A stretch of 64,000 nucleotides of DNA from Crossiella cryophila. GTDB lineage: Bacteria > Actinomycetota > Actinomycetes > Mycobacteriales > Pseudonocardiaceae. The notes beneath the pieces are model-generated. The model searched no databases. It was not told the origin of the DNA and was given only the letters and a program-made list of their open reading frames with translations. The translations under genes and the position numbers were made by a program. Below, one piece after another: positions 1 through 6,314 of this stretch (position 1 is the stretch's first letter; every line of letters starts with the position of its first letter). The stretch covers positions 186,001 to 250,000 of the forward strand of contig NZ_JACHMH010000001.1 of NCBI RefSeq assembly GCF_014204915.1. The letters are read 5' to 3'.

Positions 1-401
1 GGATCATCATCGTGGGCGGCACCGAGGTGGTCTCGATCTCCGGCACCACGCTGCCGATCGGGGAGGCCCTCGGCAAGATCGGCCTCGCCGCGGGCTGGGC
101 CGCGTTCCAGATGATGGCGCTGGCCGCGATCGCACTGGCCGTCTCCGCGCTCACCGAACACCCGCTGGTGGTGCTGGCCGCCACCCTGGGCGGGCTGATC
201 GTGGTGCAGGTGCTGGGCGCGATCCCCGGCATGGAGTGGCTGCAGCCGTACCTGCTGCCCAACGGCTGGACCGCGGTGGCCGACGTGCTGCGCGACCCGA
301 TGCCATGGGACGGACTGGTGGACAGCACCGCGAAGGCCGCCTGCTACCTGGTGATCGGGTTGTCGCTGACCTTCCTGCGTATGTCCACAAAGGACGGATG
401 A
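1..401 (+). CDS. ABC-2 type transporter permease, C-terminal fragment
   Basis: The reading frame is open from the left window edge (Ile codons precede the first GTG at 12), so this is the 3' end of a longer gene. About 130 residues are visible. They contain at least three hydrophobic membrane segments (about residues 24-46, 51-72 and 105-122, counted from the GTG) joined by short polar loops. This resembles the last segments of ABC-2 permeases, which form the membrane channel of drug or lipid exporters and work with a separate ATPase. The partner ATPase should lie upstream of the window. The stop at 399-401 directly abuts the convergent stop of the next gene. The family call rests on topology and general resemblance only. 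Confidence 0.55.
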   Translation, partial: IIIVGGTEVVSISGTTLPIGEALGKIGLAAGWAAFQMMALAAIALAVSALTEHPLVVLAATLGGLIVVQVLGAIPGMEWLQPYLLPNGWTAVADVLRDPMPWDGLVDSTAKAACYLVIGLSLTFLRMSTKDG

Positions 402-1433
402 TCAGGCGGGCAGCACCGCGACCGCCTCGGGATCCAGGCGCAGCCGCACCGGATCCCCGGCGGGCGGTGCACCGAGGACCGGCCCGACCGCCTCGACCTC
501 GCTGATCTCCGGGAGATCGGCGAGGTCGAGGCGTACCACCAGCCTGATGTGATCGGTGCGGTGCACCCGGCGCACGACCAGCCCGCGCAGTGGCCCGTCG
601 GCGTCGGCGCGCAGCGCGGCCGCGCGCAGTCCGAGCCGGGCCGGGCCGTCCGGGAAGTCTTGGGCGGCAACGGATCCGACCGCGGATTCGGCAACGCCGT
701 CGCGCACCAGGGCCGGGATCAGCGTGCCGCAGCCCAGGAAGCGGGCCACCTCGGTGTCCGCGGGCGCGCGCCAGACCGACTCGGGGGTGCCGAACTGGCG
801 GATCCGCCCGGCCGACATCACCGCGACCCGATCGGCCAGGGTGAACGCCTCGTCGTGGTCGTGCGTGACCACCAGCGCGGTCGCGCCCGCCTTGCGCAGC
901 AAGGTGGCCAGGTCCATCGCCAGCTGTTCGCGCAGGGCCCGGTCCAGTGCGGAGAGCGGTTCGTCCAGCAGCAGCAACCGCGGCCGGGGCGCCAGCGCGC
1001 GGGCCAGTGCCACCCGCTGCTGCTCGCCGCCGGAGAGTTCGGTGACCCGCCGCGGGCCGTAACCGCTGAGCCCCACCAGTTCCAGCAGCTCGTCGATGCG
1101 GACCCGCTGCTCGGCCCTTGGCACCCCGTGCATGCGCAGGCCGAAGGCGATGTTGCCCGCGACATCGCGGTGCGGGAAGAGCTGGCCGTCCTGGAAGACC
1201 AGGCCGAAACCACGCCGGTGCACCGGGATCGGGGCCAGGTCGTCGCCGTCCCAGGACACCGTGCCCGCGGTGGGTTGCTCGAGTCCGGCGATGGCCCGCA
1301 GCAGGGTGGACTTGCCGCAGCCGGACGGGCCGAGCAGGGCGAGCACCTCACCCTCCACAATGGACAGATCAACCCGGTCCACCGCGGTGGCCGCGCCGTA
1401 GTTGACGGTCAGGCCGTCGACGTTGAGACCCAT
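402..1433 (-). CDS. ABC transporter ATP-binding protein, thiamine uptake (ThiQ-like)
   Basis: This is a 343-residue ABC ATPase, probably energising import of thiamine or a thiamine precursor. Visible motifs are Walker A GPSGCGKST (35-43), Q-loop in LVFQDGQLF (about 78-86), signature LSGGEQQR (133-140), Walker B LLLLDEP (153-159) and switch His191 in VVTHDHDE. A C-terminal extension of about 110 residues resembles the regulatory (TOBE-like) tail of iron and molybdate-type importers. E. coli ThiQ lacks this tail, so the protein is larger than classical ThiQ. The ATG at 1431-1433 overlaps the TGA of the permease gene (ATGA), so translation is probably coupled. It is the last gene of an operon behind a TPP riboswitch, which is the main reason for assigning thiamine as substrate. 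Confidence 0.85.
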   Translation of the reverse strand: MGLNVDGLTVNYGAATAVDRVDLSIVEGEVLALLGPSGCGKSTLLRAIAGLEQPTAGTVSWDGDDLAPIPVHRRGFGLVFQDGQLFPHRDVAGNIAFGLRMHGVPRAEQRVRIDELLELVGLSGYGPRRVTELSGGEQQRVALARALAPRPRLLLLDEPLSALDRALREQLAMDLATLLRKAGATALVVTHDHDEAFTLADRVAVMSAGRIRQFGTPESVWRAPADTEVARFLGCGTLIPALVRDGVAESAVGSVAAQDFPDGPARLGLRAAALRADADGPLRGLVVRRVHRTDHIRLVVRLDLADLPEISEVEAVGPVLGAPPAGDPVRLRLDPEAVAVLPA

Positions 1434-3028
1434 CAGAACTCCCCGGTGCCGACTCTGAGCTTCTCGATCACCAGCACCGCCAGGCCGGTCACCACCATGA
1501 GCAAGGTGCAGGCCGCGTAGGCCATGGCCTCGTTGAGTTCGCCGGGCCGGGCGATCAGCCGGGCGATGGCCACCGGCAGCGTGGGCGCCTCCGGCCGGGC
1601 CAGGAAGCTGGTCGCGCCGAATTCGCCAAGTGCCACCACGAATCCGAACCCGGCGGCGGCCAGCATGGACCGCAGCGCCAGTGGCAGGTCCACCTCCCGC
1701 CAGACCCGGAACGGTCCGGCGCCCAGGGTGGCGGCGGCCTGGCGCAGCCGGTCGTCGACGGCCCGCAGCACCGGCAGCACCAGCCGCACCACCAGCGGGG
1801 TGACCACCAGCGCCTGGGCCAGCGGGACCAGCAGCGGCGAGGTGCGGAAGTCCCCTGGCAGGGCGTCCATGGTGACCAGGTAGCCGAAACCGACGGTCAC
1901 CGCGGACACGCCCAGCGGCAGCATCAGCACCAGGTCCAGGGCCTCCCCCGCGCCGCGGCGGCGCACGCGGGAGAGCACGATCGCCGCCAGCAGGCCGATG
2001 ACCAGCGCGAGCAGGGTGGCATCGCCTGCCGCACGCAGCGAGTTGAGCGCGGCCTCGAACCCGGACACGGCCAGCGTGCCCTGGGTGCCGCCGGTGGCCA
2101 GCGCCCGGTAGCCGTCGAAGCTCCAACCGTCCGCTGTGGACAGTGAGCGGAGCAGCAGGCCGAAGATCGGCACCAGCAGGGCCAGCACCACCAGGGCGGC
2201 GCCCGCGACCACGAACCACTCGCCGCCGCGCGGCCTGCGCAGGCTTTCCTCGGCCGCGCGCAGTTTGAGCTGGGCCTCCCGGCGGCGGCGCGCGACCGCG
2301 CCGATGACCAGGGCGGCGATCACCGCGGCGAGTTGCAGCAGGGACAGCGCGGCCGCGCCGGAGAGGTCGAGCAGGTTGACCGTGCGCAGGTAGATCTCGG
2401 TTTCCAGGGTGCGCAGCCGGGAGCCGCCCAGGATCAGCACCACACCGAATGCGGTGGAGCAGAACAGGAACACCACCGCGGCGGCCGAGCCGATGGCCGG
2501 GCCGAGCGCGGGCAGGGTGACGCTGAGGAAGGTGCGCCAGCGGGAGGCGCCCAGCGCGCGGGCGGCGTCCTCGGCCCTGCGGTCCAGGTGCGCCCACAGG
2601 CCGCCGACGGTGCGCGCGACCACGGCCACGTTGAAGAAGGCGTTGGCCAGCACGATGCCCAGCGCGCCGGCGTCACCGAGCACCGCGCGGAAGGCCAGGC
2701 CCACCACCACGGTCGGCAGCACGAACGGGATGGTGATGGCCAGCCGGACGAAGCCGCGGCCGCGCACCTGGCAGCGGGCGAGCAGGTAGGCCACCGGCAT
2801 CCCGGCCAGCAGCGCGACCGCGGTGGCCGCGGCGGCCTGGCCGAGGGTGAAGGCGACCAGGTCCCAGGTGGCCGGGTCGGCGAGGGTCTTGCCGACCCCG
2901 GTCCGGCCAAGGCCGAGGCCGATGATCGCGGCCACCGGCCAGGCGAAGAAGACGGCCAGGAAACCCAGCGGCACCGCAGCCGCGGCCCCCAGGCCCAGCC
3001 GGGTCAGCCCTGAACGAGCTTGCGCCAC
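1433..3028 (-). CDS. thiP: ABC transporter permease, two-domain, thiamine uptake (ThiP-like)
   Basis: This 531-residue membrane protein is close in size to E. coli ThiP (about 536). It is an internal duplication: two binding-protein-dependent permease domains of about six helices each, with the EAA-type cytoplasmic loops at RALGASRWRTFLSVTLP (first half) and ATLGAGPFRVWREVDLP (second half). These loops contact the ATPase. I chose the GTG at 3028 because GGTGGAG lies 5 bases upstream and the frame upstream has no better start. The gene then overlaps the end of the binding-protein gene by 25 bp. Gene order and the upstream TPP riboswitch support thiamine or precursor import. Similar two-domain permeases carry iron, so specificity comes from context. 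Confidence 0.85.
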   Translation of the reverse strand: MAQARSGLTRLGLGAAAAVPLGFLAVFFAWPVAAIIGLGLGRTGVGKTLADPATWDLVAFTLGQAAAATAVALLAGMPVAYLLARCQVRGRGFVRLAITIPFVLPTVVVGLAFRAVLGDAGALGIVLANAFFNVAVVARTVGGLWAHLDRRAEDAARALGASRWRTFLSVTLPALGPAIGSAAAVVFLFCSTAFGVVLILGGSRLRTLETEIYLRTVNLLDLSGAAALSLLQLAAVIAALVIGAVARRRREAQLKLRAAEESLRRPRGGEWFVVAGAALVVLALLVPIFGLLLRSLSTADGWSFDGYRALATGGTQGTLAVSGFEAALNSLRAAGDATLLALVIGLLAAIVLSRVRRRGAGEALDLVLMLPLGVSAVTVGFGYLVTMDALPGDFRTSPLLVPLAQALVVTPLVVRLVLPVLRAVDDRLRQAAATLGAGPFRVWREVDLPLALRSMLAAAGFGFVVALGEFGATSFLARPEAPTLPVAIARLIARPGELNEAMAYAACTLLMVVTGLAVLVIEKLRVGTGEF

Positions 3029-4056
3029 TGCTCCACCCAGCGCTCCCGGCCTTCGGCGACCTTGGCCGCGGGCAGTGCGGCGGCCTGCCGCGGCTGCGGC
3101 GCGACCTGCTGCCACACCGCGGGCAGCGCCACGCCTTCCCGCGCCGGGTAGACGTACATCTGCTCGGCGACCTGGGCCTGGAACTTCTCCCCCAGCAGGA
3201 AGTCGACCAGCTTGCGCGCGGCCTCGGGCTGCTTGGCGCCCTTGAGCACGCCGGCGTACTCGACCTGGCGGTAGCAGGTGTCCAGCAGCGCCTTGGTCTT
3301 CGGCTTGCCGTCCTGGCCGACCTCGGCAGCCGGGGAGGAGGCGTAGGAGAGCACGATCGGCCGGTTTCCCTTGCCGCCCACCGAGAACTCCTGCTTGTAG
3401 GCGGTCTCCCAGCCGTTGACCACCTTGACCCCGTTGGCCTTCAACCGGTTCCAGTAGCCCGCCCAGCCGTCCTCGCCGAACTTGGCCACCGTGTTGAGCA
3501 GGAAGGCCAGGCCGGGTGAGGAGGTCGCCGGGTCGGAGACCACCAGCAGGTCCTTGTACTTCGGGTCGGCCAGCTCGTCCAGGGACTTCGGCTCGGCCAG
3601 GCCCTTCTGCGCGAAGTAGGCCAGGTCGACGTTCATGCACACATCGCCCAGGTCCACCGCGGACAGCGCGCCGGAGCCGTCGACGGCGTAGCGCTGCGGG
3701 CCCTTGGCCGCCTCCGGGCTCTGGTAGGGATCCAGCAGGCCGTTGTCGATGGCCCTGGAGGCGAAGGTGGAGTCCACGCCGAAGACCACGTCGCCGAGCG
3801 GGTTGGCCTTGGTGAGCACGAGCTGGTTGGTCAGCGCGCCCGCGTCGCCCAGCGCCCGCTGCTCCACGGTGATGCCGGTCTGCTTCTTGAACTCGGCGAA
3901 CAGCCCCTCGCTCACCGCGAAGGACTCGTGCGTGAGCAGCACCACCTTGGTCTCGCCGGGTGGGGCCGGGGTGGCCCCGGAACCGCCGATCAGCGAGCAG
4001 CCGGTGAGCATGGCAAGGGTGGTGACCAGCGCGAACGCGGCCGTGGTGCGACGCAA
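3004..4056 (-). CDS. thiB: Thiamine ABC transporter substrate-binding lipoprotein (ThiB-like)
   Basis: This 350-residue solute-binding protein is anchored outside the membrane as a lipoprotein. The N-terminus has arginines, a hydrophobic stretch and the lipobox LTGC with the lipidated Cys at residue 20. The mature part starts VVLLTHESF and includes GDVVFGVDSTFASRA, which matches the ThiB/TbpA layout of extracellular binding proteins. The start is a TTG at 4054-4056: an AGGAGG Shine-Dalgarno lies at 4061-4066 and no ATG or GTG is available in frame near it. The gene is the first of a thiB-thiP-thiQ operon directly downstream of a TPP riboswitch, so expression should fall when cellular thiamine diphosphate is high. 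Confidence 0.88.
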   Translation of the reverse strand: MRRTTAAFALVTTLAMLTGCSLIGGSGATPAPPGETKVVLLTHESFAVSEGLFAEFKKQTGITVEQRALGDAGALTNQLVLTKANPLGDVVFGVDSTFASRAIDNGLLDPYQSPEAAKGPQRYAVDGSGALSAVDLGDVCMNVDLAYFAQKGLAEPKSLDELADPKYKDLLVVSDPATSSPGLAFLLNTVAKFGEDGWAGYWNRLKANGVKVVNGWETAYKQEFSVGGKGNRPIVLSYASSPAAEVGQDGKPKTKALLDTCYRQVEYAGVLKGAKQPEAARKLVDFLLGEKFQAQVAEQMYVYPAREGVALPAVWQQVAPQPRQAAALPAAKVAEGRERWVEQWRKLVQG

Positions 4057-4060
4057 AGTT

Positions 4061-4066
4061 CCTCCT
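4061..4066 (-). promoter_or_regulatory. Shine-Dalgarno that fixes the TTG start of thiB
   Basis: On the minus strand this reads AGGAGG, four bases before the TTG at 4056. It sits only a few bases after the 3' end of the riboswitch core, so pairing between the aptamer flank and this site could hide it. That would give translational control by thiamine diphosphate. Confidence 0.75.
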
Positions 4067-4069
4067 GAC

Positions 4070-4158
4070 GCAATCCCTACACCGGCATGATCCGGATCAG
4101 GTGCGGACGGTCGAGAGCTGACCGCTCTCCTCTCAGCCCGGCTACACCGGACTCCCGT
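4070..4158 (-). promoter_or_regulatory. TPP (THI-box) riboswitch
   Basis: Read on the minus strand, the leader contains the conserved THI-box pieces in order: CTGAGAG, then a variable hairpin (GAGAGCGG with its partner around CAGCTCTC), then ACCTGATCCGGATCATGCC and GGTGTAGGGA. These are the pyrimidine-sensing and pyrophosphate-sensing segments of the TPP aptamer. The three transporter genes downstream fit the known regulon. No terminator hairpin with a T run separates aptamer and start codon, and the AGGAGG follows immediately, so I infer control at translation initiation. The outer P1 stem is not obvious by eye, so the ends are approximate. Confidence 0.93.
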
Positions 4159-4222
4159 GGCATCTAGGGGCATGACCTTACGCCGGGTCGCGCGGACGCA
4201 CCCGCACGAGGACCATGAAGGC

Positions 4223-4519
4223 ATGGCCGAACTGCTGAGCGACGACCAGATCCATGATCACCTGCAACGGCTGCCGCAGTGGCTGGCCGAGGGCCGCGAG
4301 CTGGTCCGCACGGTCGAACTGGACAGCTTCCCGCAGGCCATCCAGGTGGTGAACCGGGTGGCGGAGATCGCGGAGAACGACAACCACCACCCGGACATCG
4401 ACATCCGCTGGCGCACCCTGACCTTCCGCTGTTCAACCCATTCCAAGGGCGGCATCACCACGCTGGACGCGGCCCTGGCGCAGGAGATCGACGGCGTGAT
4501 CGAGGCGATCGCCGGTTAG
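4223..4519 (+). CDS. 4a-hydroxytetrahydrobiopterin (pterin-4-alpha-carbinolamine) dehydratase
   Basis: This 98-residue protein has the usual length for the PCD/DCoH family, which dehydrates 4a-hydroxytetrahydropterin formed by aromatic amino acid hydroxylases. The active-site block is clear: AENDNHHPDIDIRW with the His-His-Pro at 55-57, followed by the family-typical THSKGGIT. I prefer the ATG at 4223 (GAGGA about ten bases upstream) over longer in-frame starts at 4157 and 4172, which would place coding sequence opposite the riboswitch promoter. The gene is divergent from the thi operon, and its stop overlaps the stop of the convergent PhoX-like gene. No aromatic hydroxylase is nearby, so its partner is unknown. 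Confidence 0.9.
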   Translation: MAELLSDDQIHDHLQRLPQWLAEGRELVRTVELDSFPQAIQVVNRVAEIAENDNHHPDIDIRWRTLTFRCSTHSKGGITTLDAALAQEIDGVIEAIAG

Positions 4520-5676
4520 GTCCGGAACGGCCCGGTGACCTCGTAGGTGATGCCACCACTGCTGGACCCGCTGGTGCCGCGCTGGGAGGAGAAGTAGAGC
4601 CGGTTGCCCGCCGGGCTGAACGCGGGCCCGGTGATCTCCGACCCGCTCTGCCCGCTGATCCGCAGGAACGGCGCGACCACCCCGGCCGGGGTGATGATGC
4701 AGATCTCCATGTTGCCGCCGTCCTCGGCCACGAACAGGTCCCCGCTGCTGGTCCCGGTGACGTTGTCCACCCCGGTCAGCGGCGCGGCGCCGCCGGTGAC
4801 CAGGTTGTCGTCGTAGGTCAGGCTGATCGAGCTGGTGTCGGCGTTGTAGGCCCAGACCCGGTTGTCGCCCTTGGTGGTGAACCAGCAGGTGCCGCCGGCG
4901 TAGTAGCAGCCCTCGCCGCCGTTGAAGCGTTTCGCGCCGACGACCTGGTTGCGGGTCGCGGTCGGACTGCCGTCGACGTCGGAGACAACACCCCAGGTCA
5001 CCGGCCCACTGGTCTGCGAACTGCCACCCTTGAGGATCTCCAGGGTGCCACTGGAGAGGTCGCCCCAGGTGGTGGGTTTGAAGCGATAGAAGCAGCCGTC
5101 CGAGACGTCCTCGGTGAGGTAGACGTAGCCGTGGTCGGGGTCGGCGGCGCAGGCCTCGTGCTTGAACCGGCCCATCGCGGGCCGTCGGATGGCGGCCTTG
5201 ACGCCCCACGGGTCGGTCTCGTAGACGTAGCCGCGGTCGACCTCCTCGCAGGACAGCCAGGTGTTCCAGGGGGTGGCGCCCCCGGCACAGTTGACGTTGG
5301 TGTTGGCCAGCGTGCGATAAGCCCCGGTGATCTGGCCACTCGCGTTGAACTTGACCGCGCCGACCCCGCCGGTGCTGGAGACCTCGCTGTTGGAGACGTA
5401 GATCCAGCCACTGCCGTCGGTGAAACAGGCCCCGCCGTCCGGCGCCGGGTGCCAGGTGTAATTGGTCCCGGTCACCTTCTGCCCGGTCCGCGCGATGACC
5501 CGGCTGGTGAAGCCCTGCGGTAACTGGATGCCGTTGCCGTCCGCGGCCAGCAGTGGACCATACGGACTGGCCCCCGGCTGCGCCCCGTCGGCGAAGGCGT
5601 CCCGCCAGGCCGCCCCACCGAAGGCCGCGGCCGCGGCGCCGACCACGGCGACTCGCAGGAAGTTGCGTCGTTCCAC
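4516..5676 (-). CDS. PhoX-like (DUF839) Tat-exported protein
   Basis: This is a 386-residue protein with an N-terminal twin-arginine signal (ERRNFLRVAVVG, then an Ala-rich hydrophobic stretch to about residue 30), so it should be exported folded. The rest resembles the beta-propeller of the PhoX/DUF839 family, which includes calcium- and iron-dependent alkaline phosphatases. Typical blocks are TPWNTWLSCEE, GRFKHEACA, YLTEDVSDGCFYRF and GDLFVAEDGGNMEI. It is much shorter than classical PhoX (about 600 residues or more), so phosphatase activity is uncertain. The GTG start at 5676 has GGGAG about seven bases upstream. The stop overlaps that of the dehydratase gene. Confidence 0.8.
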   Translation of the reverse strand: MERRNFLRVAVVGAAAAAFGGAAWRDAFADGAQPGASPYGPLLAADGNGIQLPQGFTSRVIARTGQKVTGTNYTWHPAPDGGACFTDGSGWIYVSNSEVSSTGGVGAVKFNASGQITGAYRTLANTNVNCAGGATPWNTWLSCEEVDRGYVYETDPWGVKAAIRRPAMGRFKHEACAADPDHGYVYLTEDVSDGCFYRFKPTTWGDLSSGTLEILKGGSSQTSGPVTWGVVSDVDGSPTATRNQVVGAKRFNGGEGCYYAGGTCWFTTKGDNRVWAYNADTSSISLTYDDNLVTGGAAPLTGVDNVTGTSSGDLFVAEDGGNMEICIITPAGVVAPFLRISGQSGSEITGPAFSPAGNRLYFSSQRGTSGSSSGGITYEVTGPFRT

Positions 5677-5801
5677 GGTGAACTCCCGTCAGTTCGGGTG
5701 ACACTCAGGAGTCTTGCGAGCGCCAAGGGTCACCGGTACGGGCAAAAGTCCGGTGAACGAAAGATGAAGTGCGGCAAAAGGATGAGCGCCGTCGAGCGAC
5801 T

Positions 5802-5814
5802 GTCCACTGTGGAC
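5802..5814. repeat. Palindrome GTCCACTGTGGAC (dispersed family, copy 1)
   Basis: An exact 13-bp palindrome, extended by one T and one A to TGTCCACTGTGGACA. It lies in the space between the divergent PhoX-like and Nudix genes, 30 bp before the Nudix start. It is one of eight exact GTCCA-N3-TGGAC sites in the window. Confidence 0.7.
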
Positions 5815-5843
5815 ACAGGGGGACAGGCGCGCCGAGTTTGGCT

Positions 5844-6314
5844 ATGGTCGTGGACGTGTCTGAACCCGAGCGTCAACTCGTCAGGCCCACTGTCCACGCG
5901 GTCGTCCTGCACGGCGACCGCCTACTGGTGCGGCGATCCAGTGATTCCCCGGAGGGCACCGGCTACGCCTTCATCGGCGGCCCGTGCGCACCGGGCGAGA
6001 CCTTCGAGACCCGGCTGCGCCAGGCGATCGACGAGGAGACCACCACCCGGTTGGTCCAGTCCGAGTACCTGTTCGTGGTCGAGCACTTCAGCACCGAGGC
6101 GGACCAGCCCACCCACGCGGTCGAGCACTACCTGTGGGCCTCGGTGGACCGGGTCGCGGTGAGCAGCCGCACCCCCGGCCAGGACTACGAATGGCTGCCA
6201 CTGGCCACCCTGGCCGAGTCCGACCTGGCCCCACACCCGGTCCGCGACCTGATCGCGGCAGGCAGACACCGGGACCCCCGGCACCTGGTGGTGCGGGACG
6301 GCGAACTGGCCTGA
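5844..6314 (+). CDS. Nudix-fold hydrolase with degenerate Nudix box
   Basis: A 156-residue protein with the Nudix alpha/beta layout: TVHAVVLHGDRLLVRRS, then YAFIGGPCAPGETFETRLRQ, then AIDEETT. Compared with the consensus G-x5-E-x7-R-E-U-x-E-E-x-G-U, the first Gly and Glu and the two metal-binding Glu (DEET) are kept. The Arg-Glu pair is replaced by Gln-Ala and the last Gly by Thr. Hydrolysis of a nucleoside diphosphate derivative is therefore possible but not assured. The start is taken at ATG 5844. GTG 5856 is an alternative, and neither has a strong Shine-Dalgarno. The stop abuts the stop of the convergent regulator gene. No substrate can be named. Confidence 0.75.
   Translation: MVVDVSEPERQLVRPTVHAVVLHGDRLLVRRSSDSPEGTGYAFIGGPCAPGETFETRLRQAIDEETTTRLVQSEYLFVVEHFSTEADQPTHAVEHYLWASVDRVAVSSRTPGQDYEWLPLATLAESDLAPHPVRDLIAAGRHRDPRHLVVRDGELA

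Noticed and set aside
4157-4222. Longer N-terminus for the pterin dehydratase (starts at 4157 or 4172)
   Set aside because: It would put coding sequence across the divergent promoter of the thi operon and make the protein longer than the family.
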